A stretch of 64,000 nt of DNA. It comes from Ryuthela nishihirai (lineage: Eukaryota; Arthropoda; Arachnida; Araneae; Heptathelidae). The notes beneath the pieces are model-generated. The model was not told the DNA's origin and ran no database searches. It saw nothing but the letters and a program-made list of their open reading frames with translations. Both the position numbers and the translations under genes were made by a program. The DNA lies in NCBI GenBank assembly GCA_038380435.1, contig JAWZYU010000020.1, positions 42,998,307 through 43,062,306 of the forward strand. Reading direction: 5' to 3'. Of the stretch, positions 21,131 through 32,319 are shown piece by piece; position 1 is the stretch's first letter, and each line of letters opens with the position of its first letter.

Positions 21131-21814
21131 CTCTTTCTAACTCTTCATTAATCTTAAACTGTTATACATAGCACCGATCCAGAAAAAAATGAAAGTCGGA
21201 GAGTAGGCGTGGGTAATTAGAACCCTGCGCAAATGCAAATTTTCTTGGAAAGCAGAATATAAATTTTAAAAAAATTACTAGAGTGTAGAAAACTGGAATT
21301 AAATATGCGAAAATTTCAGTAGCGCAGATCATGACGTTTGCATAGTGAGGTGTAGAGGGGAATTGCTTAGTAAAAAAAGAAGTGTCACCATAATTAGAGT
21401 CCAGTACTGAGCCGATATCGGCCCTTTTTTTGGGGGTGAAAAAAAGTGACCTTTGTTTTGTTTTAAGAGCTAAATAAAGAATTCTTTTTATATTTTGTAG
21501 GTAATAGAGATGAGTTAGGACTCCGGCGGCGAAAATTTTAAATTTCAAATATCTCTTGAAATTGTGAACAAAAAAGAGTGAAAATTTAAATAATTTTTGG
21601 ATTATAATTTCAATTTTTTCTCTATCATTATTAAATTAATTGTTCTTAATTTAAACATTTATGATGAGTTTATTATGATGTTACCAACGAATTTTCTGTT
21701 TCTGTTACTAGTATTCCTAATAATTGTCGTTCAAATGAGCATTAACAATCCAAATATGTCATAAAATGATTTCAATTAATAATGTAAGCCGCGATAGAAG
21801 CAGAATAAATGCAA
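21131..21814. other. Unassigned stretch with an unrecognised ORF
   Basis: A 128-residue minus-strand frame (21162-21548) has one hydrophobic patch near its C-terminal third. It matches no family I know and shows no promoter or splice context. It is probably chance. Confidence 0.35.
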
Positions 21815-22010
21815 AAGAAGAGGGCCAAAAAAGGGGAATTCCATTGCAACATAACCTTTTCCCCCAGATTTAGATATCTTTAAAATTTATATATATATAT
21901 ATTTTTATGAAATATACTAAATTTAATCATTTTTGCCTTCATTAACTTTACTAGCATTTTCGAAGGGAGGATGGCTACTTCCCCCCCCCCACCCCAGGTC
22001 CGCCCAGGTG
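21815..22010 (+). mobile_element. hAT-like repeat 'C', diverged
   Basis: Contains gatatctttaaaattta, a (ta)n run, tactagcattttcgaaggg, a C run and ccaggtccgccc. It has the same order of blocks as the other copies. Confidence 0.65.
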
Positions 22011-22780
22011 GTTATACATATTACGTTTCTCAGTAAATCTATCAGAATATTAATTTGGAAAAATAAAGGAAATGCTGATATTATTTACCAATTTATTTTA
22101 CACACGATCAAAATTTAATACTGAACTAACTAGTCAGAAAACTAATACTGAACTAACTAGAAGAAAATCCCTCATTCTCGGACGCTAAAATTTAATTGGA
22201 AAATGGAATGATTTATTCCTAACTTTGAAAGCCTTTTTCCTATTCGCTATGAATTCTAGAGAAAATATTTTTAGCCACTCTTCTAAAAGAATTATTTTAA
22301 GGAAAAAACCCGAAAATCTTTGTGTCGTGTGGAGCTTCAGACAACTCTCTAAGCAAATTACACCCCTTAGTAAAGAACACGATATCCGCTGCCCGAAAAC
22401 TTTTTATTTATTTTAAATGTTTTTTCCCATCTCAAAGTTCAATTGTTTTCGCACTTGAGAAACTGTCTTCAAAGTAGTTTCCAATCGATAGGTTCGGAAC
22501 CCAGAGGCAATACAACTTTAACAACAGAACAGTCTATCTTGATTTTCAATAATCATAACGCTGCGGTTTCTTCACTTTTTTTTTAATCTTTACGGATGTT
22601 TCACGGAATATTTAACGAACTGTCAAATCGATGAATGCGATGTACAGTTTCCATTACCTTTAAAGAAAATTTTAATTTTTGGTGATTTTATTCAGAACTA
22701 GCAGTCGATATTAAAACTTATGATAATGTTAGGAATAAGTAGAGCTTTTCTTTTACGCTATCCGATAAAACTCAAACTTG
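22011..22780. other. Unassigned AT-rich stretch
   Basis: Only a small direct duplication of taatactgaactaactag (near 22115-22160) stands out. Confidence 0.45.
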
Positions 22781-23153
22781 ATTGTGTTTTTTAACTTCTG
22801 AAGTCAGTTTTGAGCACACGGTAGGCTAAATGGCCAGGTCACAAGGACCCCCAATAGCTAAGAGAAGGATGGGGGAAATGGACCCACTAGACATCTATTA
22901 GGAGACAGATGGAAGCCTCCCGTCGGTAATCCAGTGTTCTTTAATGTGCACTGGATATGGCTCTCCTGCACATGGACCACGGCTTAACATCACTGAATTT
23001 CTACGCTCACTGATATCCCCTTTCTGACCAAATAAAGGGTGAGGATTAGTGGGAATAAATCTCAACGCTGAAACAATTGGGATTGTTTCAGCGTGTTAGA
23101 TTAAGACAGATTACGAACCTGGCGGTACTGATAGAGACAATCCCCTGCTCTCC
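22781..23153 (-). repeat. SINE-A, old copy with an internal palindrome
   Basis: Diverged minus-strand copy with ggctaaatggccaggtcac and tctcctgcacatggaccacgg. Its B-box region is replaced by a perfect hairpin sequence at 23065-23094. Confidence 0.8.
23065..23094. repeat. Perfect 13-bp hairpin inside SINE-A
   Basis: acgctgaaacaat (23065-23077) and attgtttcagcgt (23082-23094) are perfect inverse copies around tggg. The consensus SINE has no such repeat here. Confidence 0.9.
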
Positions 23154-23393
23154 AGACGTGTAAATACATATCATACTAATATATGTAGAGTGAAATGAAT
23201 ATTATTAATTATTGCACATTGTTACATATGTTTAATTCTCATTCGGTGAATTGTTGATTTTTATAGACGAAGATCATCATATCACACATTCATTGGTTCT
23301 AACCAGGGCAGAAAAATTATTACACTGGAAACAGTACTTAGGTGGTCATATTATTTTGATACTAGATCGTGTGGGCTCAACTCACGGAAATAT

Positions 23394-23456
23394 TGAGCGT
23401 GTGCAGTTACCGTTCACAGCAAACTGGAGCGTGTGCAGTTACTGCACACGCTCCAG
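23394..23456. repeat. Duplicated segment plus perfect palindrome
   Basis: gagcgtgtgcagttac occurs near 23396 and again near 23427. The second copy is the left arm of a perfect 16-1-16 palindrome, 23424-23456 (arm ctggagcgtgtgcagt). It has replaced the left half of a palindromic MITE. Confidence 0.9.
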
Positions 23457-23622
23457 ATATTTTTCCTGAATTCTGTAATCACGTGACACGAAGGTTGCCA
23501 GATCACTAATTTCTAAAAAAATCGTTGCCAGATCACTAATTTCTAAAAAAATCGTTGCCAGATATTTTTTTCTGAATTTTGTAATCAACCGTAGTGTTCG
23601 GATAGTTTCTTGAGCGACAGTA
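23457..23622. mobile_element. Palindromic MITE, rearranged copy
   Basis: Begins abruptly at the palindrome and contains cacgtgacacgaaggttgcc. It has two tandem copies of the cagatcactaatttctaaaaaaatcgttg block, then caaccgtagtgttcgga to gagcgaca. One terminus is lost. Confidence 0.85.
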
Positions 23623-24640
23623 CAATGCAACCAAGAGAAATATCGTAAGAAGTAGCCCAAAAATTTTCCGGTTCTTTTAAATATTAATGAGGTACAAGAA
23701 TGTCCGCAGTAAGGGGCATGAGAGATGATTTACATTCAAAAAAAGAAATACAAAATAAAAAAATGGATTTTGTCTGGTGAAAAAACATTTTTTTGGTGTT
23801 ACGTTAGCGGATAAAGATGATGCGATGATTTAGATCCGTGGAGAAGAATTGGAAAGGTTTTAGGTATTTTTAAAAACACGAACTGTTTTAGATCTTGTGA
23901 TAAATATGTGGGATAGTTTTAGGTTACTGAAAACCAATGGCGGCTCGTGAGTTTCTAAATAGGTGGGGTCAGCATTATATAGCATACAGAGATTCGTATC
24001 TCTGCAGACACCAACTCTGCAGGGGCGGTGAGGGCTCCGGTGATGATGCGCAACGTCGGCGACTTTCTCTGCTAACCCCAATTCCGTTCCTGGGTGAAAA
24101 AAAGAATATGGATTGGAAAAGAACATAAATAAAAATGTAATAAAATTTCCATACATATATATTGTGGCTTATATCAGGCACCATACCCCAGGATTTAGTT
24201 TCAGAATTTAGTTCAGAGGAGGTTCGAAATTTAGCCTCTGGGTGAGAGTTGGGGCTTAAAACTTTCTTGTAATATTTCGCACTGATAACAATGGGCAACA
24301 CACAAAAAGGCTTTGAAATGAAAATGGCCAATCATTACTAATTTCGTGATGCTGAACACGAAAATGATTATAAAATTTGTCGATTATCTCTTGTTTAGGA
24401 GAGACAGAGATGGTCATGTATAAACGACTCAGTCCGCATTGAGTACATAGGTAACCATTTCGCAACGCTGTTCTTCAGTTCAGTTTTATTATAATAAAAG
24501 GTTACAAACAGCATATATTTGTAATACTCTTATTAACCCAAGAGCATCTAAGCTCATGTAGGTTAACTTACAAATTATTTAAATACATAATTTTGGCAAC
24601 ATTGACACTCAACTTTACATAAAGAAAAATATATACAGGG
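23623..24640. other. Unassigned, with one hAT-like terminus
   Basis: caatggcggctcgtgagt near 23934 looks like the start of a hAT element, but no matching right end was found. Nothing else is recognised. Confidence 0.4.
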
Positions 24641-24960
24641 TGATTCAAAACTTATCGTTCAAATTTCGTGGGGAGGTGGGAATACGTCAGGAAACCGATT
24701 TCACATAGGAAAGTATGTCCGCAAACGTCATCTACATGAACAAAATGGACAAGTAAAGTGAACACAAGGAAACAGTACAGTTAAGTGGTAACGAATGTGA
24801 CTTTTATTCCAACAAGGTAAAGTACAGGTTCACAGTAGGTGCTCAAAATTGCGACCATTTACACGGACACAGGATTCACAGCGCCGTTGCATTGACCGCC
24901 GAACATTTTCAAAAACGCCTGGCATATCATGGACAAAGCCTGCGGCTGCCACTATTCGTG
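24641..24960 (-). pseudogene. DUF4817-type transposon 3' end with transposase C-terminus
   Basis: A terminal repeat starts with cagggtgattcaaaac at about 24641. On the minus strand a frame over 24829-24960 reads VHDMPGVFENVRRSMQRRC and then VNGRNFEHLL and a stop. This is the C-terminus of the same transposase superfamily as the element at 62114. Everything upstream is missing, and the break falls at a 31-bp tandem repeat. Confidence 0.8.
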
Positions 24961-25035
24961 TGCTAATATTTTCTTCGTACAACACCACGAATGCTAATAT
25001 TTTCTTCGTACAACACCACGAATGCTAATATTTTC
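24961..25035. repeat. 31-bp tandem repeat, 2.4 copies
   Basis: Units start at 24961, 24992 and 25023 (tgctaatattttcttcgtac...). It lies at the junction between the transposase relic and the LINE. Confidence 0.9.
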
Positions 25036-27000
25036 TAGTTTGCTAATTAAAATTTCGTGATCAACGGTGTCAAAAGCTTTCTCCAAGTCCATAAATACGG
25101 ACAGAGTAAATTGATTATTGTCTATGGAATGAAACACCTTTGATGTATAATTCAACAATGCAGTTTCTGTACCTCTACCCTTCCTAAGCCCAAATTGGTT
25201 TTCAGAGAGAAAATTAAAACTATCAAAAAAACTTATCAGTCTATATTAACTAGTTTTTCTAATATTTTTGAAAATACTGGGAGAATAATATACTGGGAGA
25301 AATACTGGGAATTCTACTGGGAATTTCTTATACTGGGAGAAATACTGGGGGTTGAAAATACTGGGAGAATATCGGTCGATAATTCTTAAAATCATTTTTA
25401 TTCCCCTTTTTGTAAACTGGAATTACAATAGCTTTCTTCATTACATCTGGAAAAGTGCCAGTTTCGAAGGATAAATTACAAAAGTGAACCAATGGTTGAT
25501 TCAAATTAAAAGAACATTTTTAACAGCAATAATGGAAATATTGTCATACCCAGCAGATTTTTTAATTTTTAAAACCTTTTATGCCAGTCAATTCCTTTCT
25601 ACAAGTTGGAGCAAAAAATATGGATTTGGCATTTTTACTCATATGGCACTTTTGATTTCTTACAATCCTATTCTTTGACAGATTTACTGCTATATTTACA
25701 AAGTGTTCATTGAATTGGTTTGCCAATAACTAAGCATTTTCAGTTGAATCAGAACCACTTTCTAATTCTTCTATTATCTCGCTTATCAATTTCCACGGCT
25801 TTGATATATTACCATTGCAATTTTGAAACTGAGTTGCAAGGAAACTGTTTTTTGCATCTCGTATTTTATAATTTATTTGATTTCTAAAATTTTTAAAGCT
25901 ACTTTCGTAAGTTTCATTTAAAAGGTATTTTTTTGTGTTTTTTATATAGCTTATCTCTTTCTTTTAATAAGTTCAGAATTTCGGAAGTAATCCATGGCTT
26001 TGCTGATTGTGATTTTTTATGAATTTTTCTTTCCCTAGTTGAATTTTTAATTACAAGATTAAATGTGGTTAAAAATTTATTATAAGCTTCATTGGCATCA
26101 TTAAGAGTTAATACCTCGTCCCAGGAACATTCACTTAAAAACCTGTTCAATAAAGTATAGTCTATGTAGTGATAAAGAATAGGCTCTGTATAATTATCAC
26201 ACTCAATATTCATATTATTGTTAAAATTAACTGCTATGGCAATGGGATAATGATCAGTCACTGCTAATTTAACAATACTACTCTTGAACGAACTTTCGGT
26301 TTTGTTTTTAACAAAAATGTGATCTAAACAAGTAGAAGATATTATACTTTCTCTGCTCGGTGAATTTATGAAACTTTGAAAGCCATTTGATGACAGTAAA
26401 TTTAGATATTCATTTGTGTAGTGATCATTTCCTAGTATATCTCTATTTAAATCACCAATTATAACGACTTCGTTTTTATTATCAAATGATAAGAGTAGTT
26501 CCTGAAATTCTACTAGGAAGGTGGTAAGTGGGATACAAAGACATCTATAGATACATACGAAATATTGCTGATAATTTTCCAGATAAATAGCAATATATTC
26601 ATCTGAACTTATATCATTAAATGCATTTGCTTGACTATTAAAGAACTTTTAACGTAGCAAAGTATCCCACCAGATTTATTGTAATCTCTACAACAATGGA
26701 ACATATGATAACCATCTATTTGATACAAATCTAACTCATGTGGTTTGATCCATATTTCAGAAAGTATTAAAATATCCGTCTTACTATTTAAATACTCAAG
26801 AATAGCTTCCAGCTGTTCAAATTTATTTCTTAAACTTCGGATGTTAAAATATAAAATTTTTAAACTTAAATAATTTCCAGAATTAAAGAAAGACAGTAAT
26901 TCTTTAATGTCGTTACAGATCACAAAACATGGCATAGGTTCAACAGAACTAAAAGGTGAAATATTTTCAGCAGCCATCTTGTTCATTTAACATATTTAGG
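25036..27000 (-). pseudogene. CR1/Jockey-group LINE ORF2, truncated
   Basis: Minus-strand non-LTR retrotransposon. The first part (26609-26986) reads LKILYFNIRSLRNKFEQLEA and DILILSEIWI, an AP-type endonuclease, with VIIGDLNRDI and AVTDHYPI further on. Next come AKPWITSEILNLLKERDKLYK and, in the reverse transcriptase, ENQFGLRKGRGTETALL and VFMDLEKAFDTVDHE (about 25040-25200). The sequence stops before the YADD box, so this copy lacks the catalytic centre and 3' end. Frameshifts and stops are frequent. Clade placement is by motif style only. Confidence 0.85.
25262..25372. repeat. Expansion of an 11-bp motif inside the LINE RT
   Basis: atactgggaga-type units occur about seven times. Read on the LINE strand, they correspond to the codons for I-L-P-V-F just before the KILEKL motif, so a piece of the RT gene has been amplified. 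Confidence 0.8.
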
Positions 27001-27372
27001 TCATTGTCATCTGTGATCTGCCAAATTTTGGATCTTTCACTTTTACGAATGAAAACTTTTCCATTTTAAACCCCAGATTGCAACATATTGCATTGTATTG
27101 CATTAGCACGCCATACACACCAGCCCGTAGGTGTTGTACCATTGTCTGCTTGTAGTTAAGTCATTGATGCAATGTACTGTACAATGCAATGCTTGTAGTT
27201 AAGTCATTGATGCAATGTAGTTAAGTCATGATATCGCGGACAAAAGATGATGCAATCGTTAGTTGTAAGCGACGTCTCGTAGGGTGAGCAAGTCTTTTGA
27301 GCGACTCCCAATTACCCCCGAGTCATAAGTACAACACAAGTGATCCTTGCAGTTTTAATCCAGCAGTAGTGA
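27001..27372. other. LINE 5' flank and leader of the next element
   Basis: Contains a 43-bp period duplication of gcttgtagttaagtcattga (27148 and 27191) and several gcaatgca/tgcattgc words. No gene. Confidence 0.5.
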
Positions 27373-28339
27373 TGCCTCGTAACTGTGTTAAGAGTGCAGA
27401 TACATTTGTTACATTTGCGAAGTGACGTTTGCAAGCCAGAAAAGGGCCATCACTCCGATGGTGAAAGGGGCATACGAGTTTTAATTTGGATGCAAGATCG
27501 CGTACCAGGACATGTCCTGGGCCCCACACATATGCTGCAGTACGTGTGCAAAAAATCTTCCGAAGTGGCTGAAAGGCGAAAAAGGGGCAGTGCTTTTGCT
27601 GTTCCTATGGTTTGGAGAGAGCCAAACAATCACTCAAATGACTGCTACTTCTGCATGGTTCCACCTGTTTCTCAAGGCATCACAAGGAAAAGCAGTGGAC
27701 AATAGCGTACCCGAATACAATCTGCTCTCCGACCAGTTCCGCACGGCGAAGGCCTTTCCGTTCCCGAACCTCCAAAAGAATATTCCATCGATTCAGACGA
27801 TGAGGAGGCAGGCAAACGGACGTCTGGTTCTCCGCAGCCTTCGGTGTCTAATGATGATCCATACATTTGTCACCGTGAGTCATCTGCACCACACATTCTC
27901 ACCGAAGAAGAAATGAACGATCTCGTTCGCGATCTCGAGCTGTCCAAAGCCAAAGCAGAGTTACTTGGTTCAAGACTTAAACAATGGAATCTTCTCAAGG
28001 AAAATGCCCGAGTGACTTCGTTTTGAACTCGTCATGAGCAGTTTGCACCTTACTTCAGAAAGGAAGATGACCTTGTGTTCTGCTCCGATGTAGATGGCCT
28101 GATGAATGCTCTCGGAATCAAACATGACCCTCAAGAATGGAGACTATTCATAGATCCCCGACAACTGCGGCATGGTTAGTGATGAGCACGTTGAACGTTT
28201 TCACCAGGACATTGCAACGATGAAGAAAAAATACCAGGGAAACTGGTCCACTTCAATATTGGCTGACTAATGTTGGACGCTCGCCAGAGATGATCCTGAG
28301 CAACTGTATGAGCGACGGGCAAAGCGACGTCGGAAGTAG
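27373..28339 (+). pseudogene. MPRNCV-family repeat ORF, frameshifted and internally deleted
   Basis: I recognise this as a member of a protein family common in arthropod repeats, whose function is not established to my knowledge. It opens MPRNCVKSADTF. Blocks in shifting frames follow: SWAPHICCSTCAKNL and FAVPMVWREPNNHSNDCYFC (paired Cys, likely metal binding), SAPHILTEEEMNDLVRDLEL, AELLGSRLKQWNLL, FCSDVDGLMNALGIKHDPQE, and VSDEHVERFHQDIATMKKKY up to AKRRRK and a stop. At least three frameshifts and several stops are present. Near 28155 the frame jumps from the WRLFID region directly to the C-terminal block, so several hundred central residues are missing. A DNA transposon or domesticated repeat origin is possible. 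Confidence 0.7.
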
Positions 28340-29065
28340 ATGCAGGATTTTTATCGATATATATCATATGTACTTATTATTCTATTACATAAGAAACTAT
28401 TGCGGATTTCTCAGCAATCGTAGCCAATTTTACATTTTCATTGTCATATTCGTTTTTAGCATCTTGAAATCTTTAAGAAATGGCTACTTTTATCTTAGAG
28501 GCAAGACTTTTATGAAAATTTGTTGCCCAGTGTAATTAAAGCGCGCAAGACAGTTTCGATTGTATTACTTTACTAAATGCTTATTGAAATGAAATAAAAC
28601 AGGCAAGGTATTTTAGAGAGCAAATATCCATGTAAAATATTATCTTTATTCTTTATTCCAAATTGGAGTTTAATGTTTTAATATATATGTATGTACTATA
28701 TATATATTACAGAAATGTTGCTGGGCCAGAGCCTCTGACTCCTAATGATGAACCAGCACTACTGGTAACTAAGTGGAACAGTTTGAGGTCAATGGAAGAG
28801 AAGTGAAAAGCTTTGAAGACTGTTTAAAAAAGAAATAATACGGTTTGAGATCCACGTAGAAGTAAATGTATTATTTAGATCTGTGAAAAAAACTTGGATG
28901 TTTTTAGTCCGTGTGAAAGAGAAGTGGCATAGTTTTAGGTTCATAAAATATATGTAGGATGGGTTTGAATCTATAAGAAAAGAAGCTGAGTGATTTTGGG
29001 TTAGCTCATAGAAAGAAATCTACTTTGGCATCCTGTCTCGTCCACTTCCACTTGACGTCACTTGA
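28340..29065. other. AT-rich stretch, no gene seen
   Basis: Nothing recognised beyond a short (at)n run near 28680-28710. Confidence 0.5.
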
Positions 29066-29127
29066 CAATGGGACGAAAAGCTGTGGCACCTTGTGTGGCA
29101 GAATACCCTGTGCAGTTAAAGGTTCCT
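29066..29127 (+). repeat. SINE-A body fragment
   Basis: gtggcaccttgtgtggcagaataccctgtgcag matches the diverged SINE-A at 31546-31765 better than the consensus, suggesting a shared older subfamily. Confidence 0.6.
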
Positions 29128-29839
29128 ACTCGATCATTTCAAGTTCTCTATAGCTAAATCGATCTAGATCCATAATCAGGAAGCTGAACATATCGTATTA
29201 CCTTCTGATTCCGATTTCGTATCAGGTGGTAGAATTTCCAGCTGGTCTTAAACTAAATCCATTGACAAAAATTAGACAGCGTTTTCCGAAATCATGAATA
29301 AAACATACAAGCCTGCAACAAGAATTCTGATCAGTTATCATAAGATATCCCTAGTTGTGATGTTTAATAATTTTAATCACTACCAATATATTACAGTGAC
29401 CTTTTGAGCTATTTACTTAAAAGGTGCTTCAATAACATTATAATACCGGTACTTCGTTTTCGAGTGACAAAAAAGTTTATCACTCCAAGGTGCTGTCAAA
29501 CAAGGCTAAAGTTTCTCGCGCGATGTAGTTCATATTATGTCTGTAGATGGCGGTAACGTCACGAAAAGCGACAGGATATTATGCGAAGACGTGTTCTCTA
29601 CTGTTTCACGAAACAATCCACATATGACGTCAGAATTGTTGTCAATAATCGTTTGGACTAAAAAGTTCTTTTTTATGTTTCATTTCGTAGACGTTTTTAT
29701 TAAACATTCACCGAGAATTTTTAAATTTCTGTTTCACCTTAGATTATATCAAATTGCAATAAATAATAATTGATACGAAGGATATTGTAAATAATTCTTG
29801 CTTTTTTTTACCTGAATTATTTTCCTTTTTTTTAATAAA
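29128..29839. other. Unassigned stretch
   Basis: A 78-residue frame at 29537-29773 matches nothing known. No RNA gene seen. Confidence 0.45.
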
Positions 29840-29849
29840 TTCAGAGATG

Positions 29850-30242
29850 GGGGCGGGTGTGGCTCAGTCGGTAGCGCGCCAGGCTCGTAATCTGTAGTTC
29901 CCAGGTTCGAGTCCCAGCTGGGTCAGCGTTGAGATTTATCTCCGCAAAATTCCCCGCCCTGCCCACGGTCAGTAGGGGACACCGATGGGCTTGGATAAAG
30001 CCGCCGTCCATCGGATGGTACGTTAAGCCGTGGGCCCTTGTGCGGGAGAGTTCATACCCTGTGCACGTTAAAGAAACGCTGGATGGCCTTGACGGGAGGC
30101 TACCATCTGTCTACCAACAGCTGTTCCAGTGGGTCCCCTCCCCCAACCTTCTCTGAGCCTTCGGGGTCCTTGTGACCTGGCCATTTAGCCCATGGTGTGC
30201 AAAAAAGTGCCGCTCAGAGGTAAAACAACCCACAAACAACCC
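29850..30242 (+). repeat. SINE-A, full-length copy
   Basis: Complete copy. The TSD ttcagagatg (29840-29849) / ttcaaagatg (30243-30252) has one mismatch. The tail reads caacccacaaacaaccc. Confidence 0.93.
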
Positions 30243-30365
30243 TTCAAAGATGAATTTAATATCGAAACACAGGTTTTCATTTTGATGTCCGGTTTTGCAC
30301 TTCCTATTTATCAGAAAAAATGGTTGTGACATTCGTTTTCCTGTTGGTATAATTGTTATAATCAG

Positions 30366-30602
30366 GCCCAGATCTAAAAAAAATATTAAAAATTGGGGGG
30401 GGGACACAATCGAGCTGGGAAAAAATAAAAGTGGAGAAGGGACAAAAGACTGGATTTGTGGAAATAAATCTCAACGCTGGAACCTTCCGTTTCAGAGATC
30501 TTTAAAAAATTCTTGAAAAATGCACAAGTTTAATAATTTCTGCTCCCATTGCGCTTACTAGCCTTCTGAAAAAGGTATCCCCCTACCCCAGATCTGACCC
30601 TG
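30366..30602 (+). mobile_element. hAT-like repeat 'C', complete copy
   Basis: The left end caggcccagatctaa and the right end read inward, cagggtcagatctgg, are inverted repeats. A G run follows the left end. The interior contains a short SINE-A-like insert (gtggaaataaatctcaacgctgg) before the cagagatctttaaaa block. Confidence 0.7.
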
Positions 30603-31237
30603 CCGGACACACTTTATTTGGAAGTTATGACATTAAAGTTATATTACAATAGTTGTCTTCCTATCACGATGCAGGCCTCGGCTTGTTGTAATAATGATCG
30701 CCGAACGAGTTCAAAGATTCCCAGATTGGTCTCAATGATCTCATAGGCAACTTCAACTCGTTGCTATCATTCCACAAGGTCCGGAATGTCTGTTTCATAG
30801 CTTTTCAGGCTTTTCAAACGATTCGTCTTTTAAAATGACCAGTGAATTACTATCCGGTGACCGGGGATGTCCATGTAGGAACTTTGTACAATGTTCCAAT
30901 CAAAGAGATATTAGATCTCTACGAAATGAATTACTGTATAACATGTTTTTACGAAGATATGCACCACTTTTATGGCAAGACTGATTAAATTTTTGAAAAA
31001 GTAATCAAAAGTTGATCTTATTTAAATCATGATCGATAGCAATTTTTTTACGCTTTTTATTATTGTTTTTTTTTCCACAAACAAAAGCGAAATTGGAAAT
31101 CTAGTTTATGAATAAGCTTCAGGATAATTAAATTCTCCTAAAGCAGTCTTTGACTTGGCCAGGCCCAAAATCATCTCTAATGATTCTGTCCTAGATGTGT
31201 CTTTCTCTTTTATGCATATTTTTTAGTGAACTACGTT
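30603..31237. other. Unassigned stretch
   Basis: No gene or repeat recognised. Confidence 0.5.
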
Positions 31238-31400
31238 GTTAGTTAGGTTGTTTTACCTCTGAGCTGCACTTTTTTGCACACAATGGGCTAAATGGCCAGG
31301 TCACAAGGATCCAGAGGGTTCAGAGAAGGTTGGGGGAGGGAACCCACTGGGCAGCTGTTAGGAGACAGATGATACCTCCCATCAAGGCCATCCAGCATGG
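31238..31400 (-). repeat. SINE-A 3' part
   Basis: From ttaggttgttttacctctg to gccatccagcatgg. The 5' half is missing. Confidence 0.85.
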
Positions 31401-31545
31401 TTTTTTTAGGAAAGTACTTAAATGCTGATATATTATGATGCAAAAAGAGAATACTATTTGTAAAGATTAAAAATATATTGCTCGATCAGATATGTGAAGA
31501 ACTGCAAGTTGACCTCTGCTACATTTTCCATTAGGCTGACAATTA

Positions 31546-31765
31546 GAGAGGGGTAGCTCAGTCGCCAGGCTCGTAATCTGCAATTCCCAGGTTCGTGTCC
31601 AACCTGGACCAGCGTGGAGACTTAGTTCCTCAAAACCGCCCACCCTGCCCTCGGTAGGGGACATCGATAGGTTAGGAAAGGCCGCCGTCATGATGATGGG
31701 ACGTAAAGCCGTGGCACCTTGTGTGGCAGAATACCCTGTGCACGTTAAACAACATGCTTGATTTT
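31546..31765 (+). repeat. SINE-A, diverged, 3'-truncated
   Basis: The head has an intact A box but lacks part of the D arm. The body reads gggacgtaaagccgtggcacc and gtgcacgttaaacaacatgc, then stops. Confidence 0.85.
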
Positions 31766-32002
31766 TGTTTGGATCCTGTCTGATTCTTGCATCTGTCATT
31801 TTCCATGATAGCTCTAATGTTTGTAATAGTTATAAACAATATCGAAAACTTTCAAAGCATTAGTTTTCCACTTTGCCAAGTGTTTGAAAGAAGGATGATT
31901 AAATATATATATATTTAGAGTTTCTCGTAACACAAAATTTAAAGGCTTTATCAATATTTCAGTGATAATTTTCACCTTATTTATTTTCGTCTTATATTAT
32001 AC

Positions 32003-32230
32003 GGATTGGGTTGTTTGATTTCGGGCAGTTATGCATTTAATGATCTGAATGGCTATATCACAAACACAACAAGCATTCAGAAATTCGCTGGACATCTATT
32101 AGATGGAGATTTTACATCAAGCCAACCAGTTTGCTCTTTCAGCGAACTTAGATCACGGTTCTTCTGCAAAAGGAAACACAACTTAACGTCTCCCTGAGGA
32201 ACGGCGGTTTTATCAACAGTGTCTCCGTCC
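32003..32230 (-). repeat. Possible very old SINE-A
   Basis: ggattgggttgtttgatttcgggc, cacaacttaacgtctcc and ggaacggcggttttatcaaca align in order with a minus-strand SINE-A, but most of the sequence has drifted. Confidence 0.4.
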
Positions 32231-32319
32231 ATCAAACGTAGCAACATCAAGTCGTGCCTGGTGCACTCACTACCTGATGCTACTACGTACTAATTCATCC
32301 AATCTCTCCTCATTCACAG

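Noticed and set aside
21162..21548. 128-residue minus-strand frame as a gene
   Set aside because: No recognisable domain, biased composition, no start or splice context; expected by chance in 64 kb.
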